The notes: generated by a model not told the origin, from the sequence alone. 64,000 nucleotides of DNA from Lepus europaeus (GCF_033115175.1 NC_084845.1:2730501-2794500), one strand, 5' to 3'; shown: positions 10,793-21,889, counted from the stretch's first letter. Program-made: numbers and translations.

Positions 10793-10885
10793 TCCGGCCT
10801 TCGGCCTTCGAGGGCCTTTTATTGGAGAGGCCTCCCCTCCCCCTCCAACACACCCTGCGCCCTCCCTAATCCAATCAGACTTCAT
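10793..10885 (-). promoter_or_regulatory. RFPL4A: proposed RFPL4A core promoter
   Basis: Read on the minus strand in order: an inverted CCAAT box (CTGATTGG at 10878-10871), G-rich GGGGGAGGGG sequence, then CCAATAAAAGGCC, whose ATAAAAGG (10822-10815) is a good TATA-like box. A GC-rich leader and splice donor follow. Position and direction fit RFPL4A. A retroviral LTR fragment was considered, since AATAAA is also a polyadenylation motif, but no LTR ends or matching partner were found. Confidence 0.5.
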
Positions 10886-10928
10886 TCAATTCTGGTGTGA
10901 GTCATTTTGCTGTTGGCCTAAGAGTTGT

Positions 10929-11217
10929 GTTTTTTTTTTTTTTTTTGACAGAGTTAGTGAGAGATAGAGAAAGGTCTTCCTTCGATGGTTCACCCCCTAA
11001 ATGGCCACCACGGCCGGTGCAGAGTGCCGATCCTGGTCTCCCATGCGGGTGCAGGGCCCAAGCACTTGGGCCATCCTCCACTGCCTTCCTGGGCCACAGC
11101 AGAGAGCTGGACTGGAAGAGGAGCAACCGGGACAGAACCGGCACCCCAACTGGGACTAGAACCGAGGGTACTGGCGCCGCAGGTGGAGGATTAGCCTAGT
11201 GAGTCGTGGCGCTGGCC
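10929..11217 (-). mobile_element. C-type SINE, subfamily B
   Basis: Antisense copy from a poly(T) run to 'gagtcgtggcgctggcc'. The short duplicated 'gcctaaga' (about 10916 and 11219) is a plausible target duplication. It sits just upstream of the proposed RFPL4A promoter. Confidence 0.9.
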
Positions 11218-11304
11218 AAGCCTAAGATTTTTACACCAAAAAGGGAAATGAGTGTATCTTCAGAGTGTCATTTCTTTATTTTGATTTATTTCTATTTATT
11301 TAGT

Positions 11305-11592
11305 TATATTGCTTTATTTATTTGAAAGGCAGGGTTACAGAGAGAGGGAGTTCTTCATCTGCTGGTTCATTCTCCAAATGGCTACAACAGCTGAGGCTGG
11401 GCCAGGCTAAAGAGCCAGGAGCTCCTTCTGGGTCCCCTACGGGGATGCAGGGCCCCAAGCACTTGGACCATCTTCTGCTGCTTTTCCTAGGAGCGTTCGT
11501 GGGGAGCTGGATCGGAAGTGGAGCAGCCAGCACTCAGACCGGCACCCATATGGGATGCCCACCCCACAGGCAGAGGCTTAAACCGCACCCGT
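11305..11592 (-). mobile_element. C-type SINE, subfamily A
   Basis: Antisense copy from 'tttatttatttgaaaggcag' to 'caggcagaggcttaaacc'. The preceding 'atttatttagttatattg' may be an extended tail. Confidence 0.85.
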
Positions 11593-11991
11593 GTCCACGT
11601 CCATCCACAGGCACACCCAGCCATGGCCCCCAGTTGCTCACCTGGGTTTACAAACAAAAGTGGCCCAGAGCCAAACCGTCACCTCGCAGAGTGTTGTGGG
11701 CAGCTGGCCAGGCAGGTGGATCTGTCGGTTACCATGACACCATTACTGTCAAGGAAGAGATGGGGGCACAGACACAAGGGGCAAGTGCAAAAAGCATGGG
11801 AGTGTGGGAAACTCTTCCAAATTCCTGCCCTCAACAGATATGTCTCTGTTGTTCTACCTCTAAAGTAAATGGATACATAAGTAAGTAAAGTACCAGGACG
11901 CATTATTGATCCCTCTAAAATGAGTAGGGCTCATTTCGGATACTTCTTGGTGGTGAAATTCAAACTTCGCACTTAAACCGAGCAGAGTATT

Positions 11992-12032
11992 CCACCACCA
12001 CCACCACCACCACCATCATCATCACCTCCATC
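11992..12032. repeat. (CAC)n(CAT)n tract
   Basis: About eight CAC/CCA units followed by CAT units, then interrupted 'cctccatcgtcg'. Confidence 0.9.
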
Positions 12033-12544
12033 GTCGTTGGCACCATCGCTACGAAGCGTTAATATTAAAGTAGAAGTCCAGATCCTGTCCGTCTGGGGAC
12101 TTCTCTCTAAAGACTAACTTGGCAGCCTGGGGCTGTAAGTGCTGTTTTCCCTTGCAGGAAAAACAAGCCCTGTTTTGGCTCAAGATGCGGATCAAGGACA
12201 GGTGCTCCTTCAGCCCCTGGAGGAAGGCACACCCTAACAGGTCTCGCAAGGACTCCTGCGTGAGCGCCGCCTGGGCTCAGGGTATCTAAGGGAACTAGGG
12301 AGGCAGAGACTTCGGAACCTCACCTGCCAGGACCTCCCCGTTCCCCAGCTGTGAAACTTCGGGAGCTGGTGTTACCCCGATGTGGCGTTGTTTTCTTCTG
12401 AACTTTCTCTTTGTTCATAAATAAATTCCCGATTCTTCAGTCCCTGTGTTGAGAGTGTCTTGTTGCCCACAGGTTTATCTCTGCTGAATTCTGCAACCAC
12501 ACCTCTCTAATACTACACACCATAACCATCCTCTCCACAGTCCC

Positions 12545-12718
12545 TCACCACCACCACCACCACCATCACTTTCTCCATCACCATGTCTGCCATCACTATC
12601 TCCATTGCCATTACCATCGCCACCATCATCATCTCCATCACATCAGGATTGCCACCACCACCACCATCATCATTAGCACCATAGCTTCCACAGCTACCTC
12701 CACCCTCGCCATCATCCC
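12545..12718. repeat. imperfect CAC/CAT trinucleotide region
   Basis: About 170 bases are dominated by CAC and CAT triplets with interruptions. On the minus strand this reads as a Met/Val/Gly/Asp-rich low-complexity frame of no evident function. Confidence 0.85.
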
Positions 12719-13254
12719 ATCCGTTTCTCACAGGAGCGTGAAGTGACGTCCAGAGGCTTGACCACAGATGAGCTGGCCTGAAGCCAGGTGTTCCAGCTCG
12801 ATTCCTTAATGACCTTCGGCCTCCTATCACACACCTGGGGGCAGCTAGCAGGAAGGTTTTTTTTAAAGTGGTCAAGACACAAAACCTCTAATGTGTGAGC
12901 TGTGGCCCAGCACTGAGTGGTTTGGATCCGGGGGGGAAAGTCAAGTCGGAATTTTGATGGACAGTGTCTGTTTTATGGTGACCCGGATCTTGGAATGGAA
13001 AGTTTCATTACGTCTCTCCGCTCAGTTTCAGTTGTTAAAACTAAGCCACACCTGCTCACTGACCCAACACATGTGTCTCTACCCCTCAGTCTCCACGGGG
13101 AGGCGGCGCAGGGGAGCAGTGAGAATTTGAGCTGGCCGCGTGGGAACGTGCTTGGCTCCATCGTCCATCCTGACGACCTCAGGTATCTTCGCACCGGGGA
13201 CAACAATGCCGCCCATGTCCAGGGACTGTTAAGCCAAACCGATGGAACTAAAGG

Positions 13255-13400
13255 ATACCATGTTAAGTGAAATAAGCCAGACACAGAAAGACAAGTACCA
13301 CGTGTTCTCCCACACGTGTGGAAGCTAAAACTACTCTGAGTGCCGAAGCATGATTGTCCGAGTCGGGGTGGCGGGGGAGTTGAGGGAATTTGGATAACGG
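13255..13400 (+). mobile_element. old L1 3'-end fragment, sense
   Basis: It contains the widespread mammalian L1 3' phrase 'gtgaaataagccagacacag' followed by 'aaagacaagtaccac' and 'gtggaagctaaaa'. Short and diverged. Confidence 0.7.
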
Positions 13401-13574
13401 GTGCAAAACCAGACTGAGAGTGAAGGGAAAGTTTCTAGTGCTACGCAGCATAGTGGAAACTGTAGTTCACGATAACCTGGTACTTACTGTGTGAAGAAAT
13501 AGAAGAAAGAGACTCCTAGCCTCCAATAACAAAGTCAAAGACGGGGAAGTGTTGACTACTGTGTGTGTGTGATT

Positions 13575-14285
13575 TTTAATTATTTATATAAGGTGAACAC
13601 ATTTCATGTCCTTCATATATACGGATTCAGGAGCACAGGGATACTTCCACCCTACCCTCCCTCTGCCCTCCTTTCTTTTTTAAATTAATTTCTTTGAAAT
13701 GCAGAGTTACAGAGAGAAGAGAGAAGGAGAGGGGGAGAGAAAGAGGAGAAGAGGGAGAGGGAGAGAGAGGTCTTCCATCTGCTGGTTCGCCCCCCAGATG
13801 GCTGCAACAACCGGAGCTGCCCCAATCTGAAGCCAGGAGCCCGGAGCTTCTTCCAGGTCTCCCAGTGGGTGCAGGAGCAAGGACCTCGGCCATCTTCCAC
13901 TGCTTTCCCAGGCCATGGCAGAGAGCTGGGTTGGAAGAGGAGCAGCCGGGACTCATATGAACAGGCGTCCCTACGGGATGCCGGCATTGCAGGCACAGCT
14001 TCACCCGCTGTGCCACAGCGCCAGCCCCTCCTTCCTTATTTTTTCTTTTCATTTTTACACAGACACACTTTCAGTTTATTTTATAATCATAAACTGAACC
14101 CTCCACTAAGAATTCAACAAATAGAAGAAAAAACACTATTTCTGAACAGTGAGACAGGAGCTGTAAACAATCAAACCTCATATACATTACCATTTTGTGC
14201 TCTGTTAGTTACCACAGATCCGGGAAAACAGGATCGTTGCCTTTTGGGGGCCTGGCGTATTTCACTAAGCATAATACACATTTAC
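13575..14285 (-). mobile_element. L1 3'-UTR fragment, antisense, interrupted by SINE
   Basis: Both flanks of the SINE match the antisense L1 3' end seen at 34.85 kb: 'aggtgaacacatttcatg' on the left, and 'aagaattcaacaaatagaag' and 'agtgagacaggagctgtaaa' on the right. Confidence 0.75.
13680..14030 (-). mobile_element. C-type SINE, subfamily A
   Basis: Antisense copy from 'ttaatttctttgaaatgcag' through a purine-rich run to 'ccgctgtgccacagcgcc'. It is inserted within L1 3' sequence. Confidence 0.9.
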
Positions 14286-14286
14286 A

Positions 14287-14612
14287 GGGGCTGGCGCTGT
14301 GGGGCAGTAGGTTAACGCCCTGGCCTAAAGTGCATCCCATATGGGCGCTGGTTCGAGACCTGGCTGCTCCACTTCCGATCCATCTCTCTGCTATGGCCTG
14401 GGAAAGCAGTAGAAGATGGCCCAAGTCTGTGGGCCCCTGCACCCACGTGGGAGACCCAGAAGAAGCTCCTGGCTCCTGGCTTTGGATCGGCGCAGCTCCG
14501 GCTGTTGCGGCCATCTGGAGAGTGAACCAGCAGATGGAAGACCTCTGTCTCTCTCTGCCTCTCCTCTCTCTGTGTAACTCTGACTTTCAAATAAATTCTT
14601 TTAAAAAAAATA
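14287..14612 (+). mobile_element. C-type SINE, subfamily A, near full length
   Basis: A clear sense copy from 'ggggctggcgctgtggggca' to 'tttcaaataaattctttt'. The internal 'ggttcgagacctggc' resembles a tRNA-type box B, consistent with the tRNA origin of the family. Confidence 0.93.
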
Positions 14613-15099
14613 CACATTTACATACTATACATATAGTAAAAGGTGACAATGGCAAGTGTAAATATGTATGATGTTAATGAAAACTTTTTGCCAGCTTAAT
14701 GCCGATACTCTAGCCTTCATGAGAACGCTACTAAGAGTACTGCTTTGGCGTTCCTTATCTGAGAGATCAGATCTCCCAGGAAAGGCCCCTGGCAGTATGG
14801 CTGCTACCTCATTAGCATTCAATCAGCATTAGAGAAGGTGGTGGGGCCAAGGTCGCACAGGGTTCCGCCCTGAGAGTAACCTAAGGTGCTAACAGACACC
14901 TCCCCGCTCTGAATTCTGCCCCTGTGACCCCCAGGGCCGCTCCTTTCTGAAGGGCTGCTCTACAAATTGCAAAGATGCTCTGCGCTGAGCCCTCACTGGT
15001 GGCAGGTAGCAGGAGATCCTGAGGTTTGAACTCTATATAGTAGATTGTTATGCGTGTGCTATGGAGGAGTGTGTTAGTAACACCGTGGAAACACCCAGC

Positions 15100-15520
15100 C
15101 GTCCCAGTTCCCAACAATGCCTGGAGGGAGATCTTTCACACCTGGGACGGAACACCCACCCACACCTGTCCCGCATCACCGTGGAATGGTGACCACCAAT
15201 GGGGAGGCCGCGCTTCCGCAGCCAATCAGAGGGCAGGCGCGGACTCTTCCCGCGGCCCCCACAGCTGGCCCTGATGAGGACCGGCCGGCAGGACCAGGCG
15301 CCGGGCTGGGTGAGGACGCGCTCTTCTCCTTTTCTGGGTTCCGGGGTTGGGCAGGGTCTGGGGAGCCTAAAGGCGGCGGCAGGAGGGTTCCAGGAGCCGG
15401 TCTTGCGGCTACGGTGTGGAGGGCGCGCTGCAGAGGCCAACTGGGTTTGCACGCGGGCCGCCCACCCTGCGCTCCCGCCGTGAAACCTGCGCTTGCAGCG
15501 CTGAATCCCTGAGCGGAGGT
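15100..15520 (+). promoter_or_regulatory. CpG-rich spot with CCAAT boxes; candidate promoter
   Basis: About 400 bases are distinctly richer in CpG than the flanks. Two CCAAT motifs (in 'accaccaatgggg' near 15,195 and 'agccaatcagagg' near 15,222) are followed by GC-rich sequence and a donor-like CTGG/GTGAGG at about 15,310, all on the plus strand. No coding frame with a known domain was found. It could be an unannotated promoter, for example a distal NLRP9 or non-coding RNA start, or only a GC-rich relic. Confidence 0.4.
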
Positions 15521-15549
15521 CACTCCTGCAGTAGGGACCCGGGCTCCTG

Positions 15550-15808
15550 AGCTTTATTTTATTTTGCAAGGCAGAGTTAGAGAGGGGCAGAGAGAGGTCG
15601 TCCATCCTTTGGTTCACTCAAATGGCTGCAAAGGCCAGAGCTGGGCCAGGTCAAAGCCAGGAGCCAGGAGCTTCTTCCTGGTCTCCCACGCAGGTGCAGG
15701 GCCCAAGGACTTGAGCCATCTTCCACTGCTTTCCCAGACCACAGCAGAGAGCTGGATCGGAAGTGGAGCAGCCAGGACTCGAACCGGCGCCCATATAGGA
15801 TGCCAGCC
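15550..15808 (-). mobile_element. C-type SINE, subfamily A
   Basis: Antisense copy from 'ttattttattttgcaaggcag' to 'cccatataggatgccagcc', lacking the outermost 5' end. Confidence 0.88.
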
Positions 15809-15809
15809 T

Positions 15810-17927
15810 TGAGCTCTTTGTAGTTTTACGTATTGAAATATTTTACAGAAAGAAAGGCAAAACTTACAAGATTTAGCTGGAGACATAGAGAATGGAGGGC
15901 CTTGGTGTTGGAGAACTAAGGAGAAGTCATGAAAACACCTGGCGTCCTAGGTTCGTTTTTCAGACCTGGTGCGTCTCTGGGGTCTGGCTGTGATTCATGC
16001 AACCTGGGGAGACGGGTAAAAAGCAAATCCATGGCGATGGGAGGTTACAAGAGGAGAAGGCGAATGGAGGGAGTTTAGTTTGAAACTCGAGGCCATAAGG
16101 ATTTCACTGATTGATTGGCTTGCTATAAGATAATCTTTGCCACCCAGAACTTCGAGGGCGTCCCGATTCTGTGTTCAGGGTGAGTGGCCTCTGCTTCATA
16201 TGAGCACAGCATGAGGCAGGTGGTGGCAGGACTGTAGATGACGACACCACGGGCCTGAAGTCTGGCTGCTGAGAGTCAGGGAGGCGCTGGTGTCCGTGAG
16301 GCTGTCAGCCCACTTCTGGGCCCTGCAGCCTGGTGGATGGAGCCTATGAGATGGGCAGCCTTGAAGACGGCTGCGAGAGACGGGATGTCTTCAGGGAAGG
16401 TTTCAGTTGGAGTAGGACGGAGAGAGGAAGGCTTGCAGAAGTTAGGACACCTGAGGCTTTTTCGGATTGTGGCCAAACACTACTCCGAATCGGCCATGTT
16501 AATCACTTCTAAGGCCCACGGTCAGTTCGCGTTGCTGTGCGGTCACCACCGCCATCCACTTCCGTTCCAGGTGCGCGCGCTCTCCCGAACACCACGAAGC
16601 AGTGACACCTGGCTCCCCCGCGCCAGGTCTGCTGTTAGCTGCTCATCTGTCTGGATTGCCTGTTCTAAGGGAAATCGTATTCTTGTCTTCCCATGCGTCT
16701 GTTACTCCACCCGGCATCATGTTTTCAGAGTTCCTCCAGGAGAGGCATATGTCGGGGTTTCGATTCCTATCGGGCATGGACAACATCTCCTGGTCGGATA
16801 GCCCACACTTCATTGATCCCTCCGTCCCCAGTGCGCATTCGGGCTGCTGCGGTTTCACAGTGCAGCTCCGTTCTGTGACCCATGAAGTTTTGTTGAGAAT
16901 GATAGATTGTTTTTCCCAGAGGGCACAATGGGAAGGCCTCAGCTGTTGGGGGCAAGCAGATAAGAGGACAAAACTGTAACTGAACAGTTGGGGAAGACTT
17001 GGTGCAGTAGAACACGCACGTTGTGGGGCGCTTGGGTTACAGACACGCACAAAGTGCACACAGGCCCCAGGCCCTAGGCCCCACTCATCAGGTAGCCACG
17101 GTGAGCCTGGAGTGCTGGGGAGGGCGGCAGTGTCCAGGGCCCTCCTTATTCCTGCTGATGGGGAGCTTTGTGTCCCAAGAAGGGCGTCTACTAGGATGAA
17201 AGAGACTCTCCTGGTCTCGGAGGAGGGCTGATCTCTGACCAGGCGGGAGTCCCCGTGGATCCACTCAACATTGAGTCTGCGGTCCAGTGTGTATCAGACA
17301 GCTGTCCCATTGCTTCACTGTTGCATTATTGTTCAAATTTTTGCCTTTAAAATATTCAAGCCGTGCAGTGGTCATTTGAGCATGCAAACCGCTGGAGATG
17401 TACGCACCTGCTACCTGGGAAAGACTGCCTGGAAGTAAGCTCGCAGGGCTGAGAAACGGCTTCCGTTTTCATGGTTTGCCGGCTCTCCCTCTGTGAACTT
17501 AGTTCTACCACCACGTTAACACTATTTCTCCACCTATTGCAATGGAAACGATATCTTCCGTATATTGTATATTCAAACATGGAAAAGTGAGTTCCTAAAA
17601 CTTTTTCATATACTTAACAGCCAACTAAATTCCTTTATTCAAGTCTGTCCATTTCTAAATAAGTTAAATGAGTTATCTTATGTGAATTATATTAAAATGT
17701 ACATGAGAAATGTTTACTCTGACTTACCCTTTGAGTTCATAATTGTACTTTATTGTGATACTGTGACTTCCTGTTCCTTTATAGTGTTGTGATTACCCAC
17801 TGAAACAATGATTTTGGACTTGGAATGCCTGTTTCCCTGGTAACTTTGTGCCTCACAAGCGTCAAGTATGGAAAATGCCCCATGTGTGTTCAAGTGAAAT
17901 GGACAGATTTGATTTGGCATCAAACTG
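15810..17927. other. unique-looking spacer, no gene recognised
   Basis: No recognisable repeat, RNA gene or conserved protein. Chance frames of 60-150 codons overlap on both strands at 16.3-17.1 kb. The region from about 17.3 kb is AT-rich and may be very old repeat. Confidence 0.45.
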
Positions 17928-17933
17928 CTTTAC

Positions 17934-18285
17934 TGTTGCCTTGATTTCTCTACAATGTTGCAGTAGGTTCGTTTCTGAGAGGAGCAGCGTGGTGGGGGCA
18001 AGAGGCGCGGAGTCAACACACAGACCCCGGGAGTCCGGTGAGAGCAGGCTTGAGGCGAGCAGCCGGCAGACTCGTTTATTACAGTTGATACAACAGCTTA
18101 TATAGCCAAGACCAGCCAATCTGGTCAAGGGGCGGTCTATACCCCAACCAATCACAGCCTGTTGCCAGGCAGTTTCCAGAGCCATCCAATCACAGCCTGT
18201 CGCCAGGCAGTTTCAAAGCCATTCCTGACTAACTGACGCTCGCTTGCCAGTGGCCACCTTGGCATGGCCTTCTCATTCCACTACA
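17934..18285 (-). repeat. ERV1 left LTR (3' LTR, minus orientation)
   Basis: On the minus strand it starts TGTAGTGGAATG next to a polypurine tract. It carries two U3 repeats with inverted CCAAT, GGCTATATAAG as TATA box, and AATAAA as polyadenylation signal, and ends ...AAGGCAACA. It is 352 bp, about 98% identical by eye to the inverted partner apart from an 18-bp indel. Confidence 0.9.
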
Positions 18286-18310
18286 TTTCCCCCTTTTCGT
18301 TTATTTTTGA
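18286..18310 (-). promoter_or_regulatory. ERV1 polypurine tract
   Basis: On the minus strand an A/G run (aaaagggggaaa) immediately precedes the LTR. This is the expected primer site for plus-strand DNA synthesis in retroviruses and it fixes the LTR edge and element orientation. Confidence 0.8.
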
Positions 18311-18491
18311 GCAACGGGAGGCATGATTCTTGGCCACACCATTGCTGACCCTGTTTCCATGGGGTCTCTGTACACAGCTGTGCCTGTCTTAGGTTGTCCC
18401 CCAGGGGATCTTACCCGTCATTGACTAACCAGCGCTCAAATCGAGAGACCACAGGATTGCTTGCTCAGATAGGGGTAGGAATGAGGAATAA

Positions 18492-19460
18492 CGGTTATCA
18501 GGGATGGCATGACCACACACAGGCTGTGGGCCATTTGAGTGGCTGACCAGAGCTAGTGGGGTACACAATGGTAACAGATGTGGCTTTGGGCAGTTTCTCA
18601 GGGTAGGATGATAGGGCAGGTGTGTCTGCTAACAAGGCGGAGTCTTGGTCTTGTTCAGCTGGTTCTGGTTGGCTGTCAGTTGCAGGCTTGATGTTTCTGG
18701 CTGGTACCCAAATGGGCTGTTCTGCATTCTCTGGAAAGACAGAAGTGTATCCTCGACCCTTGGTTAGCAGAGGGTGTGGTCCCTTCCACTCTCCTGTCAG
18801 GGGGGTCTTTCCACCTAACCATAGAGGCTGGGGTCTGGGATGGAAAGGATCCCCAGTGGTTATAAGCTGGGCTGATCCCTTGGGAATCAAAAGTAAGAAA
18901 ACTGATAGTGAAAAGGACCTCAGTCAAAGCTACCTGTGGGTCTGGGGGCATATGATTGTTTTTCTGTCTTTGTAAGAGATCTTTAATCATCCTATGAGTT
19001 CCTTCAATGATTGCCTGTCCCTGTGGGTTGTATGGGATACCTGTAGCAGACTGTATGTTCCAAGATTTCAGGAAGGAATTAAATTCCTGTGATGTATATG
19101 CTGGCCGGTTATCAGTCTTCATGGTCCAGGGGACACCAAGGACCAGCATGGCTGATTTCACCGCCTTTATCACATTACTAGCCTTTTCTCCGGATTGGGC
19201 TGTTGCAAATACAGCCTTTGAATAAGTATCTACCACCACAAGGACAAACTCAAGTTTACCAAAGGAATTAATGTGGGTGATGTCCACTTGCCAAAGTTTA
19301 TTAGGAGCAAGGCCTCGTGGGTTCACTCCTGCTTGTTGCAGTGGGCCTAATGGGGCAAGGGGTGCACAATTCTTGCAAGAGTGCACTAGGTGTTTGCATT
19401 GGCTCATTGTTAGCTCTGGGAAAAGCAATTTTATGTTGCTTGCTGACATATGAAATTTTT
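18492..19460 (-). pseudogene. ERV1 integrase pseudogene
   Basis: The minus strand encodes a class II retroviral integrase. The core has VDITHINS (first catalytic Asp), KTDNRPAYTS (second Asp; the usual Gly after Asn is Arg) and GQAIIEGTHR (Glu). The C-terminal DNA-binding part has LTGEWKGPHPLL and GRGYTSVFPE followed by WVPARNIKP. Two overlapping frames are needed (join near 18,890), so there is at least one frameshift. The tail after the DNA-binding domain is long and rich in Pro, Ala and Glu. No env follows. Confidence 0.88.
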
Positions 19461-19621
19461 GGTGTAAAATACGGGCTTGTTCTAAGTGTCCAATGGAAGC
19501 CGTGTTGCAGGAGATAAGACGATCAACCTTTCTGTTGCCTTGGAAAATAAAGCCAGGTAACCCAGTATGTGATCTTACGTGTGAGATATACCATGGGTAT
19601 TTTCTGTTCTCAGTTAGCTCT

Positions 19622-19773
19622 ATTTTTTTTTTTAAACAGGTGGGACAATGAACATGCCCCTCCTGCTCTTCAGGGCTGGAAACAAGATATTCGGAGGCTG
19701 AGGTAACTTAAAAGGAGAGATCCATTCTGGGACCTACTCCTTCACCTTATCCACTAGGATGAAAGAAAGCAGC
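19622..19773 (-). mobile_element. unidentified 152-bp retroposed sequence in ERV1
   Basis: The insert is flanked by a perfect 18-bp duplication ctgttctcagttagctct at 19604-19621 and 19774-19791. It starts with a T run on the plus strand, so it is a poly(A)-tailed transcript copy on the minus strand. The equivalent place in ERV2 (near 27,040) is uninterrupted. It matches neither SINE subfamily nor the L1 ends here. It looks like an L1-mobilised fragment of some cellular RNA, source unknown. Confidence 0.75.
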
Positions 19774-20372
19774 CTGTTCTCAGTTAGCTCTTTAAGTGTT
19801 GTGAACATCTGGTCAATTGGTTTACTGGTCGGGTTAAAGATTGCAAAAGGGATCGTCTTTGCTACCTGTACTGAGTATTTGCTGTCCGAAAATATATTTA
19901 CCGGTCCATCTTGGCTAAGTAGTAGAACCTTGACTATTGCTCTTCTTTCTCCCAACTGTACTGATCCCCCATGGGGTTCTACATGGATCTTATCTTTTTC
20001 TGTTGAGGATTTGATCACTATTCCAAACAGTGACTTGTTGGCGTCTGTAAACGCATATGGTGCCAAGGGTATAGGTTGATTAGCAGGGAAAGCATGTTTT
20101 GGATAGTCTATCTCTAAGGTTTTTAGTGTCTGGAGTAGCCTGTCTGCTGGCAGGTGATTGTCAATCTGTCCTGGAAAATTTATCATTAAAGTTTGAAAGA
20201 GCGTGCTGTTCTGCATCAATGTTGACAGTTCCAATTGTGATAGTGGTAGGACCACTATGTCTGGCTCTGTGTTAAATATCTTATTGGTATAATATCTTAA
20301 TTTAAGTCCCATCATAAGGATGGCATCTACTTTGTTTACTATTTTACGACAATCGCTCCAGGCTATGTGCAC
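19734..20372 (-). pseudogene. ERV1 RNase H region
   Basis: The minus-strand frame contains YAFTDANKSLFG and later VNIFSDSKYSVQVA, the DAN and DSKY landmarks of retroviral RNase H, preceded by the RT connection part. Its 3' end is interrupted by the 152-bp insert. Confidence 0.85.
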
Positions 20373-20390
20373 CCAAAAAAGTGGTCCGTG

Positions 20391-21330
20391 TCATTGCCAA
20401 ATAACTCCTAAGGGGGCCTTGAAGGTAGATATGGTTATGGCAAATAGAGGCACCTGAGGGTCATATCTAAAGGTTTTTAAATTTGACAATTGGGTGTTAA
20501 TCTTTTCTATAGTGGATTTGGCTGCTGGTGTCAATGTGATTTTTGAGGAAGGGCTGTTTCCTTTAGTCAATAAATCGTATAGCGGTCTAAGTTCTGCAGG
20601 TGTTAGGGGAAGGAAGGGCTTCAGCCAACTGATTTGGCCACAGAGTTGCTGAAGTTCATTAAGTGAGTATTTATGCTTGACTTTTAGGTTTGGGCCCAGT
20701 GGAGATATATGGGAGGAGATTTGATAACCCAAGAATTGAAAGGGAGGGAAATGTTGTACTTTTTCTGTGGCAACAGACAAACCCAGGAATTGTAAATTTC
20801 TTACTGTCTCACTTAGACAGGCATTCAGAACTGCTGCATTCTTGTGAGCAAGTAAGATATCATCCATATAATGTATGACCAAGCACTGATCTTTAAGTGT
20901 GCTGGTCGCATGAGAAACGTATCTTTGGCAAATGGCAGGGCTATTTTTCATGCCTTGTGGGAGCACTGTCCACTGGAATCTTTTTGCAGGGAGCTGGAAA
21001 TTGGGCTCCCATATGGTAAAGGCAAAGTAAGCCTTATCCTGCTCTGCAATGGGAATGGAAAAGAAGGACTCTTTGATATCAACGATAACTATGTGATATC
21101 CGTTAGGAATGGCCCCTGGATGGGGAATGCCGGCCTGGAATGTTCCCATCTTTTTTATATTTTTGTTAATAGCTCTCAAATCCTGTAGAAGCCTATATTT
21201 TCCCTGTTTCTTTGGTATCACAAAAATGGGCATGTTATGAGGGCTAGTGGAGGGTTCTATGTGTCCCTTTTCCAATTGTTCCTGTACCAATTCTTTAAGG
21301 ATGCTAAGTTTGGGTTGTAATATTGGCCAC
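20391..21330 (-). pseudogene. ERV1 reverse transcriptase region
   Basis: A 299-codon open stretch on the minus strand includes GHIEPSTSPHNMPIFVIPKK, VLPQGMKNSPAICQRYV and the active-site box HYMDDILLAH, typical of class II (betaretrovirus/IAP-like) reverse transcriptases. The catalytic YMDD is intact. The frame closes before RNase H (frameshift near 20,380), so no full Pol can be made. Confidence 0.9.
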
Positions 21331-21409
21331 TGCTCTACCCAGATGTTTCCTGTTCTTTCCCATTCAATGGGGATTGGGCTTGGCTTTTGTATGAGGTGAG
21401 CAGTGGCCC

Positions 21410-21889
21410 CTAGAATTGGGGGTGAATCTTACTTGTAGGCTCTCCATTAAAGCTGTTGGCTCGTGGAGATTTGTGATCTGTAGTAAGGACCGCTTGCATT
21501 TGTGAGAGCACATCTCTCCCCCATAAGGTCATGGAAACCTCAGCAATTAGTGGAAAGATGGTTCCTGTATCTCCATTGTCATCTCGCCAAGTTACAGGCA
21601 TGATGACCTGATCAGCCAATTTTAATCCTCCAACACCTTGGAAGTCGGGCCCAGGCACTGTCTTCCAATGTTGTATTTTTCTTGCATCCATAGCTTTTAA
21701 AACAGTAACATCTGCTCCCATATCAATTAAACCCACAAAGGCAATGTCATCTAAATATAGGGTCAATTTTGGCCTCAGATTGAAGATGGGCATCGACCAG
21801 TTAATGGTGGTGGGACTCCCTCTTACTTGCTGGGCTGAGGGCCGCCCCACTGGGAGTTTAAAGGTTTGGTCTTGCAATCTTTTGCCCAA
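21410..21889 (-). pseudogene. ERV1 protease region
   Basis: A 159-codon minus-strand frame includes the flap-side VGGLKLADQV and LWGRDVLSQM. The active-site signature reads LIDMGAD instead of LIDTGAD. The catalytic Asp remains but the conserved Thr is Met. ERV2 has the same change. Confidence 0.85.

Larger units (their letters stand above)
11593..13250. other. spacer with trinucleotide-rich tracts, no gene recognised
   Basis: Only low-complexity CAC/CAT tracts were recognised. Short frames inside them are compositional. Confidence 0.5.

Noticed and set aside
10717-10930. Solo LTR hypothesis for the AATAAAAGG segment
   Set aside because: No TG...CA ends, no partner copy and no duplication; the CCAAT/TATA-like/donor order fits a gene promoter better.
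14345-14365. tRNA-like box B motif
   Set aside because: It belongs to the internal promoter of a tRNA-derived SINE, not to a functional tRNA gene; no cloverleaf was found.
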